From Rahnella rivi (GTDB taxonomy: Bacteria; Pseudomonadota; Gammaproteobacteria; Enterobacterales; Enterobacteriaceae), in assembly GCF_019049655.1 (NCBI RefSeq), contig NZ_JAFMOX010000066.1, positions 62,001-126,000 of the forward strand: a stretch of DNA of 64,000 nt. The letters run 5' to 3'. The translations under genes were made by a program, and so were the position numbers. Under the pieces are notes generated by a model. That model searched no databases, was not told the DNA's origin, and saw nothing but the letters and a program-made list of their open reading frames with translations. Of the stretch, positions 52,020 through 59,814 are shown in pieces. Positions within the stretch are counted from its first letter, which is position 1, and the number at the start of each line of letters is the position of its first letter.

Positions 52020-52053
52020 TTAATCTAAGCGAGGTCACCACCTCGCTTTTTCA

Positions 52054-52506
52054 TCATAGGCATTGCTCTCTGATGTACTGCTGTAGTCCGGCAATCATCT
52101 TTCTACTGGTTTCGATTCTACCTCTGAGGGTGAAATAATCCCGTTGAGCGGTGTCAGTAAGTCTGGCGCCGGTGCCATCATCCAGGCTGGTGGTGACGGG
52201 TGATTTGTCGGTGTGCGGGCAGGTTGCGTTAAGTTGCAGCCGCTTACGGCCAGCAGCAACATCATCGTGCAGCTTTTCAATATTGGCCTTCGCATCTGCC
52301 AGCTCTCCAGTGTATTTCGCATCAAGGGCAGCAACATCGCGCTGTCGCACCTGCATGTCGTTAATCGTATCTTGCCGCTGCTGTGCAAGCGACGCTGCTT
52401 TATTAGCCCGGGCGCTTTGTTTATTAACCTCACCCAGCAGAATGTAAACTAGCATCGCCGAGAGCAAGAGTTCCACGCCGACAACAATCCATGCTTTCAA
52501 TGTCAT
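52054..52506 (-). CDS. Rz: Inner-membrane spanin Rz
   Basis: A 150-residue Rz-type spanin: N-terminal membrane helix (WIVVGVELLLSAMLVYILL), then a coiled coil and a C-terminal region with LTDTAQRDYFTLRGRIETSRKMIAGLQQYIREQC typical of Rz. It overlaps the lysozyme stop by 4 bases and contains the Rz1 gene in another frame. Confidence 0.9.
   Translation of the reverse strand: MTLKAWIVVGVELLLSAMLVYILLGEVNKQSARANKAASLAQQRQDTINDMQVRQRDVAALDAKYTGELADAKANIEKLHDDVAAGRKRLQLNATCPHTDKSPVTTSLDDGTGARLTDTAQRDYFTLRGRIETSRKMIAGLQQYIREQCL
52095..52295 (-). CDS. Rz1: Outer-membrane spanin lipoprotein Rz1, nested in Rz
   Basis: A 66-residue lipoprotein. Signal peptide with lipobox LAVSGC, lipidated cysteine at residue 20, then a short proline-rich mature part (TQPARTPTNHPSPPAWMMAPAPDL). 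It lies wholly inside Rz in another frame. The ATG at 52295 is the one that gives a normal signal peptide. Confidence 0.85.
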   Translation of the reverse strand: MRRPILKSCTMMLLLAVSGCNLTQPARTPTNHPSPPAWMMAPAPDLLTPLNGIISPSEVESKPVER

Positions 52507-53033
52507 TTATCCAGCCCCCAGCACGTCAGTTCGCTCTCTTGGGCACGCCTGATGACCTGACCAGCGCAGTTGTTCGTACGAATTCGGCAATCTTTCCCAC
52601 CGTCCCAGATCCAGCGTTTCATCTCTGCGCATGCTCCGAGGCGATCACCAGCATTAATTTTGCGGTAGAACGTCGAAGGGAAGCATTTTCCCGGGCCGAT
52701 GTTCCAAGGGCAAAAGGAAGCGATACCGACTTTCTGGGGAGGAGTAAGTTGAACGTGAATGTTTTTATCAACCCAATCCAACGCTTTGGCCTGCTCTGCT
52801 TTATCGATGGTGTCGCACTGCGCCCAGGTTAATTTCATGCCCTTGAACACAGGCTTCCCATTCACAGAGGTAACGCCACCGCAGATAGTCCAGACGCCGC
52901 CCTGATCCTGATAGGCTATCAGGCTGGTGCCTTCTTTCTCTTTTTGGAATTGTTCCATCAGCACAGGTGCGCTTGCGCCAGCAGCAATCAGCGCCAGCAT
53001 TGCGGCACTGAGTTTCGTTTTAAGGTTTGCCAC
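52503..53033 (-). CDS. GH24 lysozyme, signal-arrest endolysin
   Basis: A 176-residue lysozyme of the P1/21 kind. Catalytic pattern E34, D43, T49 (E-x8-D-x5-T in KEGTSLIAYQDQGGVWT). The weakly hydrophobic N-terminus (LSAAMLALIAAGASAPVL) fits a signal-arrest-release anchor. FCPWNIGPGKCFPSTFYRK and DCRIRTNNCAGQVIRR are family segments. GTG start at 53033, 1 base after the holin stop, chosen because homologues begin at MANL-like sequence. Confidence 0.92.
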   Translation of the reverse strand: MANLKTKLSAAMLALIAAGASAPVLMEQFQKEKEGTSLIAYQDQGGVWTICGGVTSVNGKPVFKGMKLTWAQCDTIDKAEQAKALDWVDKNIHVQLTPPQKVGIASFCPWNIGPGKCFPSTFYRKINAGDRLGACAEMKRWIWDGGKDCRIRTNNCAGQVIRRAQESELTCWGLDK

Positions 53034-53034
53034 T

Positions 53035-53304
53035 TCAGACCTCGCTGGTTTTTTGTGCGAGCTCGTTAACAACCTGGGCCGTTGCTGACGGATTTTTTGC
53101 ATCAACCTTATCGGCGATTTCTTGGAGTATCCGGGTGCGCTTCATCTGTTCGCGACGATTCAGGAAATACGTCAAAGCAGTAAAGAGCGCCCCAATCAGC
53201 ACGCCAGCGATAAAGCCCCAATCCTGAAGGGATAAGCTTGCAAAGAAGGCCGTAATTCCAGCACCACCATATGTAGCGTTACTGTATTTTTCGTCCATTT
53301 TCAT
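53035..53304 (-). CDS. Class II holin
   Basis: An 89-residue holin of the lambdoid 21-S type: KYSNATYGGAGITAFFASLSLQDWGFIAGVLIGALFTALTYFLNRREQMKRTRIL, with two membrane helices (about 14-30 and 33-47) and a charged tail. First gene of the lysis cassette, 170 bases from the Q gene, so the late promoter should lie just upstream. Confidence 0.92.
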   Translation of the reverse strand: MKMDEKYSNATYGGAGITAFFASLSLQDWGFIAGVLIGALFTALTYFLNRREQMKRTRILQEIADKVDAKNPSATAQVVNELAQKTSEV

Positions 53305-53388
53305 AGTCTCCCCCTCCGGTCAGCCGGTTGGGTGCATGGTCTTAGAAATAAAAAAGGCCACGCGAATGCGCAGCCCTGAAAAACGACA

Positions 53389-53410
53389 AAACCCGCACAT
53401 CGGCGGGTTT
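53389..53410. terminator. Bidirectional hairpin between Q and the lysis genes
   Basis: AAACCCGC/GCGGGTTT with a six-base loop. It lies where lambda has the late leader terminator that Q overcomes. The 171-base interval (53305-53475) therefore probably holds the late promoter, but I cannot place -35/-10 boxes with confidence. Confidence 0.65.
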
Positions 53411-53475
53411 ATACAATTTTGACAACATATCAAATTAGCCTTAAATATCGCTCAATTTGTTCGGTTTTGCAAGAG

Positions 53476-54150
53476 TTACTCGATAACTTCTTCGAAATTG
53501 AGCGCCTCTTTACTTCTCAACACCTGAATTAGCGAATCACAATCAAGCTCAGAAGCGACCAGCTTCAATCCGCGCCAGTGCTGGCTATAAACCTCGCACC
53601 AAGTTGACCGGGAAACAGTCATGAGTGTCGCCAGCGCGGAACCTGCGTATTCCTTATATGACTCATTTTTGTTCTTTGCGGCCACATCCTGCACCGCCAG
53701 CCAAACGAGTGATATGAGGCGTTTCTTCGTTTTCTCCAGCAGCCCGGCAGGCAGGTTTTTCTGATATGCCAGCCATACAGCCTCGCAGATATTTTTCTGG
53801 TGATCGAATTTCAGGTCAAACCCATAGCAATAGCGGATCCATGAGCTTTGGTAAACCGGCAACGTGTTCACAGCTCGGCGCCAGGCGCATGAGGAAAACT
53901 CGAAATCCTTCATTGGTGGCGCTGGCCGGATACGGCTGCGCGTCTCAAGCGCGTATGTCGGCGCACGCTCTGACCGGACCTGTTTATTACCCTCCAACTG
54001 TACTTTATGAATGTGCTGGCGAGGATATTTGTTTTTATCTGCCGGGGGATGCTCACTAAACGCCTCTAACTGCCCCTTCGTCCCGCCGGACAAATCCATT
54101 AATGCCGTTGCCAGTTCTGTGCGCGCGTATTGCAAAAGTTGATTATTCAC
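53476..54150 (-). CDS. Q: Late antiterminator Q
   Basis: A 224-residue Q-type antitermination protein (QQLLQYARTELATALMDLSGGTKGQLEAF start; NTLPVYQSSWIRYCYGFDL; SALATLMTVSRSTWCEVYSQHWRGLK helix-turn-helix-like segment). It loads on polymerase at the late promoter and allows read-through into lysis and structural genes to the left. It overlaps the Ref-type gene by 4 bases. Confidence 0.88.
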   Translation of the reverse strand: MNNQLLQYARTELATALMDLSGGTKGQLEAFSEHPPADKNKYPRQHIHKVQLEGNKQVRSERAPTYALETRSRIRPAPPMKDFEFSSCAWRRAVNTLPVYQSSWIRYCYGFDLKFDHQKNICEAVWLAYQKNLPAGLLEKTKKRLISLVWLAVQDVAAKNKNESYKEYAGSALATLMTVSRSTWCEVYSQHWRGLKLVASELDCDSLIQVLRSKEALNFEEVIE

Positions 54151-54443
54151 GAAGTTATCCCCTCTTCAATTTCTTTCAATGCCTGCTCAAGGAGCTGCTC
54201 TTCGGTGCCAAAATTCTTTTCCCATTCTTTCTGTCCTGCGTGAATGGCTACACCGTAACCACCAGTTCGGTGGTGTTGCGGGCAAAGTGGGATTGCACGG
54301 TAGTTACTGGCGCGCTGGCCAGCGCCGCACCCGGTACGCAAATGGTGAATTTCAGCAGGGGATTCGCCATACCCCAGATTTCGGCAAACTATGCAGCCCA
54401 TATCTGAGAGCCTGTTCAGGTGTTTTCGCTCTGAAATTTTCAT
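54147..54443 (-). CDS. Ref-like RecA-dependent nuclease
   Basis: A 98-residue HNH protein of the Ref (recombination enhancement function) family known from phage P1. Hallmarks: CIVCRNLGYGESPAEIHHLRTGCGAGQRASNYRAIPLCPQHHRTGGYGVAIHAG, with the metal/catalytic histidines in IHHL and CPQHH. P1 Ref cuts DNA at RecA-made D-loops. Start at ATG 54443, overlapping the DUF1367 stop (ATGA). Typical nin-region position. Confidence 0.85.
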   Translation of the reverse strand: MKISERKHLNRLSDMGCIVCRNLGYGESPAEIHHLRTGCGAGQRASNYRAIPLCPQHHRTGGYGVAIHAGQKEWEKNFGTEEQLLEQALKEIEEGITS

Positions 54444-55036
54444 GCCGCATAGCTCATCAGCTGGCTTGCAGCGTTCTCTGCGGCTTCGGGGGTGCTGAAG
54501 GTTTTGTTGAGGATCCACGTCCAGAGGGTATTAAGCGTGGCTTTGTATAGCTCTGCGAAATCCGTCTCGTCCATTTTTGCGAATGAAATGGAAACTGGCT
54601 CTTTCGCAGTAACGCCATTAGGCATTACCAGTTCGGTGTAATACCCCGACTCAATGGTGGTCCAACGGCGGAAGGCGTCGAATGATTTAATGAGTGTCAC
54701 GCGATCAGTACGCTCGGCCCGCACGCTCCTGAGGTAGCCGATGGCTAGCGAATTCAACGTTTCGCCATGCCCGGCAAATTCAGCAATATGGTTTACATAA
54801 CCGCGAATGAGGGCTTTCTCTTCAGGGGAAATCGCGCCGCCTGTTGGCGTCCAATATTCGAAGCCGAGATTGAGAAGGGAGAAATAAAGACGATGGAAGC
54901 GCGGGTTACGGACTTTTTTAAAGTCGGACGTGATCACGTCACCCAGCTTGATTTTTGAATGCACGAAATCTCTGGTATCCGGGTTGGCGGGTATCAGAGT
55001 GTTGTTGGATGCTTTAATAAATGCTAATTGCGCCAT
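54440..55036 (-). CDS. DUF1367 nin-region protein
   Basis: A 198-residue DUF1367 protein (AQLAFIKASNNTLIPANPDTRDFVHSKIKLGDVITSDFKKVRNPRFHRLYFSLLNLGFEYW is diagnostic). Common in lambdoid nin regions beside Ref or NinG-type recombination genes; it may take the place of NinB in recombination. GAGGTGAGAA precedes the ATG. Confidence 0.88.
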   Translation of the reverse strand: MAQLAFIKASNNTLIPANPDTRDFVHSKIKLGDVITSDFKKVRNPRFHRLYFSLLNLGFEYWTPTGGAISPEEKALIRGYVNHIAEFAGHGETLNSLAIGYLRSVRAERTDRVTLIKSFDAFRRWTTIESGYYTELVMPNGVTAKEPVSISFAKMDETDFAELYKATLNTLWTWILNKTFSTPEAAENAASQLMSYAA

Positions 55037-55130
55037 TTCTCACCTCTTCGCGAGTAATGGCACAGCAGAAAACGGGGTTGTCAGTTGTTCAGGCTGACCG
55101 TTGAATTATATCGTGGAATAGTGATGTTTG

Positions 55131-55325
55131 TTAGTCAAATTCAGGAGGGATAATCGTGTATCCGGCGCACTCGGCTATTTCTAAAAAAGCCTGAAGGTTT
55201 GCTACATGCTGGTCAGCTCGGAGTATCTCGGCACTCGCGATCTCGTCGCCTGTCATTTGTATCAATACGCGGCCGCTTTCGGGGAGGGTGAATTTTACTC
55301 CATTGATTATTAAGTGCTTTATCAT
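55131..55325 (-). CDS. 64-residue protein behind a LexA-box promoter; candidate antirepressor
   Basis: A 64-residue protein (IKHLIINGVKFTLPESGRVLIQMTGDEIASAEILRADQHVANLQAFLEIAECAGYTIIPPEFD). AGAGGTAGAG lies before the ATG. The only visible promoter upstream (55443-55471, minus) has its -10 inside a LexA operator, so it should be made after DNA damage. No known domain recognised. Since the CI-like repressor here cannot cleave itself, a small SOS-induced antirepressor, as in Gifsy prophages, is a reasonable hypothesis. Confidence 0.55.
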   Translation of the reverse strand: MIKHLIINGVKFTLPESGRVLIQMTGDEIASAEILRADQHVANLQAFLEIAECAGYTIIPPEFD

Positions 55326-55428
55326 CTCTACCTCTTTTTTAAGACATTCCCGGTCCCGAGGTAGCCATATCCGCGCAACGAAGCGTTTACGCGGATCGGC
55401 TTTTTAAGAGTCAGGGCCATTGACAAAA

Positions 55429-55471
55429 TACTGTATATAATCACAGTAATTTTTAATGGGTTTTATTTCAA
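55429..55471 (-). promoter_or_regulatory. LexA-controlled leftward promoter
   Basis: LexA operator CTGT-ATATAATC-ACAG (55431-55446, with flanking TA/TA a near-consensus 20-mer at 55429-55448). On the minus strand TTGAAA (55471-55466), a 17-base spacer, and TACTGT (55448-55443) form a promoter whose -10 is the operator's edge. The leader to the 64-residue gene is about 110 bases and can fold (CCGCG/CGCGG). Confidence 0.75.
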
Positions 55472-55539
55472 GTTTTTTAAGATATTGACCGTCTGATTAC
55501 TCATATATTGAACGATAGATTCCTATAATGAACGATTAT

Positions 55540-55773
55540 TCAATGGCCTGTCTCTGCAGTGGTCAGCTTCTCTCGCTTTCTCATGCAGGCGACGCAGTTC
55601 TCTTTATCATTGTGAAAGCAGTCAACCCGTGCACCAGTGAACATCCACTTACCGCACAGGCTAGATATGCTGTTTTCAGTGAAGTAATGCCCCTTCTTCG
55701 CCAGATATGGGAATCCCCATCCTTGCTCTAAGGTAACCTGCCGATCGTCCCAATACGCTTTTCCGCTGGTCAT
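55540..55773 (-). CDS. Small cysteine-containing phage protein
   Basis: A 77-residue protein (TSGKAYWDDRQVTLEQGWGFPYLAKKGHYFTENSISSLCGKWMFTGARVDCFHNDKENCVACMRKREKL). Cysteines C40, C52, C60, C63 with H54 could bind zinc. The ATG overlaps the upstream stop (ATGA). Part of a string of small early genes linked by 4-base overlaps. Confidence 0.6.
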   Translation of the reverse strand: MTSGKAYWDDRQVTLEQGWGFPYLAKKGHYFTENSISSLCGKWMFTGARVDCFHNDKENCVACMRKREKLTTAETGH

Positions 55774-55964
55774 GACTTGGCACCAGAGTTTGATGGGGAT
55801 CTGGATTGGTGCTGACCGGTAACCTGCTCCCAAGCCCTATCCATAAATTCCCGGCTGAAATCCATCTCAGGTGCCTGGACGAAGGCGATATAAGCCTCTT
55901 CATGACAGTTGGTGCAGTAGCCAGAACGGATGGCGCAGCCGCAATTTTCACAGTGTCTGCTCAT
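55770..55964 (-). CDS. Small zinc-ribbon protein
   Basis: A 64-residue protein with two cysteine pairs at the N-terminus: CENCGCAIRSGYCTNC (residues 5-20), a zinc ribbon. The rest is helical and acidic. ATGA overlap with its upstream neighbour decides the start at 55964. Function unknown. Confidence 0.6.
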   Translation of the reverse strand: MSRHCENCGCAIRSGYCTNCHEEAYIAFVQAPEMDFSREFMDRAWEQVTGQHQSRSPSNSGAKS

Positions 55965-56455
55965 AGAGCCCCCTGTTTCGGCGCAGCGGCTAACATGGCT
56001 GCCCAGCACAATTTCGCGCGGTGTGCTGCTTGCTCACATCCACTCATGGCTTCGTAATTTTCCCATTCTTCATCTGAACTAAAGCACTGGCTTGGTTCTG
56101 ATTCGAATCCATTGATAACCATGTCTTCTGTCGGCTCAATCGGGACAAGCGCACAGCCTTCAGGAATTTCTGATGTACTTTTTCCCCGGCGTACCTGGGA
56201 GAAGTATCCGAGTCCGGAATCGGTAAAACTGATCCGAACCTTTTCAGGGTCACCCTTTTTGACTTCGCCGCCGGAAAAGCAGGCAACAAAGCCAGTCCCA
56301 TATTTCTCTGCATCTTCCTGTGCATTAAGGACCGTTACTGCCAGTTCAACTGCCTGCAGGTAGTTTTCCTGCGAGATCGTTATGTCGCCGTCATCGGCTT
56401 TACCTTTCAGGAATTCGAGCAGTTCCTGTGCTTTTTCGAGGGTTAGCTTTTTCAT
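55961..56455 (-). CDS. Ea22-like/DUF551-type early phage protein
   Basis: A 164-residue protein. N-terminal helix (TLEKAQELLEFLKGKADDGDITISQENYLQAVELAVTVLNAQ) and the ending AHRAKLCWAAMLAAAP are seen in Ea22-type lambdoid early proteins of unknown role. ATGA overlap with the upstream gene. Confidence 0.62.
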   Translation of the reverse strand: MKKLTLEKAQELLEFLKGKADDGDITISQENYLQAVELAVTVLNAQEDAEKYGTGFVACFSGGEVKKGDPEKVRISFTDSGLGYFSQVRRGKSTSEIPEGCALVPIEPTEDMVINGFESEPSQCFSSDEEWENYEAMSGCEQAAHRAKLCWAAMLAAAPKQGAL

Positions 56456-56874
56456 GCTTTGCTCTCCGCTGCCAGGTGACACATGATTTCGGATTCAGTC
56501 GGTAGCGGAGCCGCAGCGCACTTCATGAAAATTGATTTTCGCGCCGGAGTGCCGCGCTTAAGCAGGTGGCGCACTGAGTCTTCTGCCATGCAAAGTGCTC
56601 GAGCAATCTCCTGATCGGTTTTTCCTGACAGATGCAGCTGGTAAATACCGGTGATCACTCTTTTGCCGTACGAGATGCGATTGCCAATTTTTACAACAAC
56701 GCCGCTGGCCTTCGCTGCCGCGGTAACCGGGACCGGTTTGATCGGTGGAGTGGCGGGCGCCCGGCAACGTGCGCGAGCTGCAGCGCCCCAGCCGTCGATG
56801 ATGGTTGCTGTGTAATCGCAGCCATCATCCTGCAATGGGCGCACTTCTTGGATTAGATGGTTGATATCAGACAT
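56452..56874 (-). CDS. Helix-turn-helix phage protein
   Basis: A 140-residue protein. A DNA-binding helix-turn-helix is visible in the C-terminal half: GKRVITGIYQLHLSGKTDQEIARALCMAEDSVRHLLKRG (about 69-107). The N-terminal half is proline/alanine-rich. Probably a regulator in the replication-nin operon; target unknown. Confidence 0.6.
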   Translation of the reverse strand: MSDINHLIQEVRPLQDDGCDYTATIIDGWGAAARARCRAPATPPIKPVPVTAAAKASGVVVKIGNRISYGKRVITGIYQLHLSGKTDQEIARALCMAEDSVRHLLKRGTPARKSIFMKCAAAPLPTESEIMCHLAAESKA

Positions 56875-57367
56875 GGCGAACCGCCTGCACGTTCTGGCGC
56901 TGCAGGGAGCGGATTGTAGTGCGTAATTTCTTCAGCCGTTTGGCAGTGGCTTCATGCTTGCGGATTTGCTTGGTCAGGTATTCCGGTGTCGGGATGTTCA
57001 GCGTCAGAAACTCATCAGCACCCCAGATCACCTTCGGTAACTCAATCTTTTCTTTCGCAGGCTGTTCAGGGACCGGCGCCGGTGCTGGGTTCACTTCAAC
57101 TTTCTTAACGCTGGCCACTTTAGCAGGGCGCGGTTTTACCAGTTTTTTGGCTTTTATTGGTGCAATCGGCTCAGGAGAGTAATTGCGGCCTTTCTCGGTG
57201 ATTGAGTAGAAACCATTCAGGCATTCCACATTTCCCGTTTTGACCTGGCTATTCAGCATCGCTACGGCGATACCTGGTTCCAGACCCAAAGAGTCCGCAA
57301 CGATCAGGGCTGTTGCCTTTCCCACTTCTTGCAACTCATTCAGTATTTTTTCTACGGTGGTGCTCAT
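56867..57367 (-). CDS. Winged-helix (DUF1627-like) early protein
   Basis: A 166-residue protein. Residues 1-62 look like a winged helix (VEKILNELQEVGKATALIVADSLGLEPGIAVAMLNSQVKTGNVECLNGFYSITEKG), followed by a K/P/A-rich linker (about 70-110) and a helical tail. Similar two-part proteins occur in enterobacterial prophages under DUF1627. The start carries the recurrent leader GCGAGGAATGACCA-ATG. Confidence 0.58.
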   Translation of the reverse strand: MSTTVEKILNELQEVGKATALIVADSLGLEPGIAVAMLNSQVKTGNVECLNGFYSITEKGRNYSPEPIAPIKAKKLVKPRPAKVASVKKVEVNPAPAPVPEQPAKEKIELPKVIWGADEFLTLNIPTPEYLTKQIRKHEATAKRLKKLRTTIRSLQRQNVQAVRHV

Positions 57368-57370
57368 TGG

Positions 57371-57508
57371 TCATTCCTCGCTGTTCAACATTTTTGACTT
57401 TGCTAACATCTGGCGACCGGCTGGCGTCTGCAGCAGCTGGCATTCCAGTTCTTCATCCAGCTCGTCAGACAAACCCGCGTCATCGTCTGGTTCAAACTCA
57501 TTCGACAT
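57371..57508 (-). CDS. Short acidic protein
   Basis: A 45-residue very acidic frame (SNEFEPDDDAGLSDELDEELECQLLQTPAGRQMLAKSKMLNSEE) beginning inside the end of the P-like gene (ATG 57508, 11-base overlap) and ending just before the next leader. Small acidic phage proteins of this kind can be DNA mimics, but that is a guess. Confidence 0.5.
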   Translation of the reverse strand: MSNEFEPDDDAGLSDELDEELECQLLQTPAGRQMLAKSKMLNSEE

Positions 57509-58151
57509 AGCGCTTTCCTGCTGCCATCTGCATTGCTGGCGTCGGGCCAGATGGGTTTTTGGAGGCAGCAATCTGTCGGCGGATGGGTGGCACTGAGAAG
57601 CCAGCGGCTAATTTCTTTTCCCAGCGCGCCAGCTTCGCTCCGGCCAACCTGTCCATTTCCGGCTGTGTCAGTCGGCGTTCTACGCCCTCGCGGCGCATTT
57701 CAACGCAGATGTGATACAGAATTGGGTGGCGCCACGGGAACTGCTCGGATGTGCCATAACGCCATGACTCTGATTTCCAACGCTTGTACTCAGCGATAAC
57801 ATCGCTGACCGTAAGTCCGACCAGGCCGCCGCCGACCTCTGCAACCAGCGCGATAAACTCAGCGAAATCTGGTGGCCAGGTACTGCCAGCCTCGCAACGC
57901 TCAATGCAGGCGTTGCAAACACGAGTGATCTGGTCACTCGTCATAGCCCCGATCTGTTTTTCCCAGAGGTCCGTGGGACGATTGCCATTCTTCGCTATCC
58001 ATCGGGTGCTGTAGATTTTGATCATCAGATCCCACAGACGCCACGCCGGTGAATCCGCGCTCTTTGGCCCACTGTTCGCGACCAGCTCGTAATTGCCGCT
58101 CGGCAATGGATTCGCCGTTGTTGCCGATGGTGCTTGCGATGTTTTTTGCAT
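57498..58151 (-). CDS. P: Replication protein P-like helicase loader
   Basis: A 217-residue protein of the lambda P type: WRLWDLMIKIYSTRWIAKNGNRPTDLWEKQIGAMTSDQITRVCNACIERCEAGSTWPPDFAEFIALV, then a helical C-terminus (YPW-type SEQFPWRHPILYHICVEMRREGVERRLTQPEMDRL). It brings the host DnaB helicase to the phage origin. The frame overlaps the O-like gene by 218 bases; an internal ATG at codon 43 would reduce this to about 92. Confidence 0.78.
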   Translation of the reverse strand: MQKTSQAPSATTANPLPSGNYELVANSGPKSADSPAWRLWDLMIKIYSTRWIAKNGNRPTDLWEKQIGAMTSDQITRVCNACIERCEAGSTWPPDFAEFIALVAEVGGGLVGLTVSDVIAEYKRWKSESWRYGTSEQFPWRHPILYHICVEMRREGVERRLTQPEMDRLAGAKLARWEKKLAAGFSVPPIRRQIAASKNPSGPTPAMQMAAGKRYVE

Positions 58152-58920
58152 GATTCATTCCCCCGGTGTTTACCTGCCAGTCGTTCTCAAAGGCACGTTC
58201 TTTGCCGTAAAACCGCTGTGCCTGCATCACGTATTCGGTACCGGCCTGCCCACGCATCTCGCAGTACAGCCGATATCTCCGCGTCCCTTCGAGCATTACC
58301 TCCTCGCTCACCCCTTCCAGCTTTCGGGCTTTCCAGCAGGAGTGCGCTTTGTTTTTCGGATTTGCACCTTCGCGCTTCGGGTACTCATGCCAGAGGGTCT
58401 CGAACTCCTCAGGGTAAGAACCCGCTGCGTTTTTCTTCGTCGTGGGCTGGGCCTTTCCAGCACCCGACAAAAGGGTTTTATCTTTTAGTTCTTTATCTGT
58501 ATCTGTATCTTTATTCGTTGAACGGTCGCTGGAATTGCGTTGAACGGTCGTTGAACGGTCGTTAAATGCCATCTGATTTTTAAGGGCTTTTTCTTTAGCC
58601 CTTTTTGCAGCAGAAGCATTTCCCGCTGCAATTCTCTGAGACTGAGCACCTTTAACAACTTCCAAATCTCGCTCAATTCGCTCATGAACCCATTCAGAAC
58701 CGGTGTCCAAAAAGAACTCGTTCAACGTGCGTTCAACGTCCGACCAACGCTCGTTGCTTAACTTTGCAATACCCGCCAGCCGAGATTTTGGTAATGGCCT
58801 CCCCGTTTGCCAGTAGTTGAACATGAGGAGCAGGTAAGCACCGTGCTCCTCGGTAGTAAGATGCGGCGTGTCAGCCAGGTAATCAGCGACATAAAGCTGC
58901 ATGTAAGGGAGTGCAGCCAT
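57934..58920 (-). CDS. DUF1376-type replication initiation protein (O position)
   Basis: A 328-residue protein. N-terminal DUF1376 domain (ALPYMQLYVADYLADTPHLTTEEHGAYLLLMFNYWQTGRPLPKSRLAGIAKLSNERWSDVERTLNEFF, about 2-70), a low-complexity linker with S/T/D and K, then a DnaT-like C-terminal domain (ETLWHEYPKREGANPKNKAHSCWKARKLEG...). Binds the phage origin, which may lie in its gene. The ATG at 58920 was chosen over an upstream GTG because homologues begin MAALPYMQ-like. Confidence 0.82.
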   Translation of the reverse strand: MAALPYMQLYVADYLADTPHLTTEEHGAYLLLMFNYWQTGRPLPKSRLAGIAKLSNERWSDVERTLNEFFLDTGSEWVHERIERDLEVVKGAQSQRIAAGNASAAKRAKEKALKNQMAFNDRSTTVQRNSSDRSTNKDTDTDKELKDKTLLSGAGKAQPTTKKNAAGSYPEEFETLWHEYPKREGANPKNKAHSCWKARKLEGVSEEVMLEGTRRYRLYCEMRGQAGTEYVMQAQRFYGKERAFENDWQVNTGGMNHAKNIASTIGNNGESIAERQLRAGREQWAKERGFTGVASVGSDDQNLQHPMDSEEWQSSHGPLGKTDRGYDE

Positions 58921-58922
58921 AT

Positions 58923-59090
58923 CTACCAACCCAGCTGTTTAGCAACTATTCCAAAGGCTTTATTCAGGCGCTCAGACTGTATTTCTTCGCGTTCTTTTGC
59001 GATTTGACGCACCAGCACTCGCATAAATGGCTTAGTGACCGGCATCGCACCGTAATGAAACCGCTTATTCGCATACGATAATTTTTTCAT
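58923..59090 (-). CDS. Small basic early protein
   Basis: A 55-residue basic protein (KKLSYANKRFHYGAMPVTKPFMRVLVRQIAKEREEIQSERLNKAFGIVAKQLGW). ATGA overlap with its upstream neighbour, stop 2 bases before the O-like ATG. Unknown role. Confidence 0.6.
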   Translation of the reverse strand: MKKLSYANKRFHYGAMPVTKPFMRVLVRQIAKEREEIQSERLNKAFGIVAKQLGW

Positions 59091-59323
59091 CGGCGCGCCC
59101 TCCCCTGATTGCGTTTGATATCCGGCGCGCCTTTGATCCGCTTGGTGGACTTCAGGAACGTCTTTGCGTGCGCAATGCTGCTGACTACCGTCGCGTTCGC
59201 TGAATCGCAATAGTGATCAGCTCCGCGCATGGCCAGCGTCAGGGCAATGCCGCTCTCGACACCTTCACGCAAAAAATGCGCGTTAATCTGCTGCTGGATC
59301 TGTTCTCTTGAAAATTTGGCCAT
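59087..59323 (-). CDS. Small early protein, unknown
   Basis: A 78-residue protein (AKFSREQIQQQINAHFLREGVESGIALTLAMRGADHYCDSANATVVSSIAHAKTFLKSTKRIKG...). The start carries the leader GACGAGGTATGACCA-ATG shared with other early genes. Follows the YdaT-like gene by 16 bases. Confidence 0.58.
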   Translation of the reverse strand: MAKFSREQIQQQINAHFLREGVESGIALTLAMRGADHYCDSANATVVSSIAHAKTFLKSTKRIKGAPDIKRNQGRARR

Positions 59324-59339
59324 TGGTCATACCTCGTCT

Positions 59340-59804
59340 TTAATGCAATAAACCGCGTACGCTCTGCTGCAGCGACGCATACGCCCTCTCCCAGGCATCA
59401 CAATCCGAATCAAAATCAGAAAGTGGAGCGCGCAGAAGGACTGAACTGATCAGCTTCTGGTTGGCTTTCATGGCCTGTGTCGCCAGATACTCGACTGAGT
59501 TACCGGCAATGAGGCTGGCGCGCAGTTCCGCAGGCAGCGCGGCAAGGATCGCCGGCAGTAACTGCTGAATGTTCTGAACTGCGCGCGGGCGGTCGCTATC
59601 AAGCCAGCGGAAGATTTGCTGCTTGTTGTTGTGCAGCGCGGCGTAATCAACAGTACCGTCGCCGTGCTCTACGATTTGCAGGATTGGTGAATGCAGGCTG
59701 AGATCGAAATACGCTTTCGTTACTTTTATCGCGACCTGGCTTTGAGAGACTTCACTCGCCCAGTTGCGAAGCGCGTCTCTGATGTGGTTGTGCTTGATTT
59801 CCAT
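59340..59804 (-). CDS. YdaT-like protein (CII position)
   Basis: A 154-residue protein resembling the YdaT family: KHNHIRDALRNWASEVSQSQVAIKVTKAYFDL, then a duplicated-looking helical part (QQIFRWLDSDRPRAVQNIQQLLPAILAALP). YdaS/YdaT of the cryptic prophages act as Cro-like and CII-like regulators and can be toxic when overproduced. It stands directly after the Cro-like gene, where lambda has cII. Confidence 0.72.
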   Translation of the reverse strand: MEIKHNHIRDALRNWASEVSQSQVAIKVTKAYFDLSLHSPILQIVEHGDGTVDYAALHNNKQQIFRWLDSDRPRAVQNIQQLLPAILAALPAELRASLIAGNSVEYLATQAMKANQKLISSVLLRAPLSDFDSDCDAWERAYASLQQSVRGLLH

Positions 59805-59814
59805 AAATCAGAAC

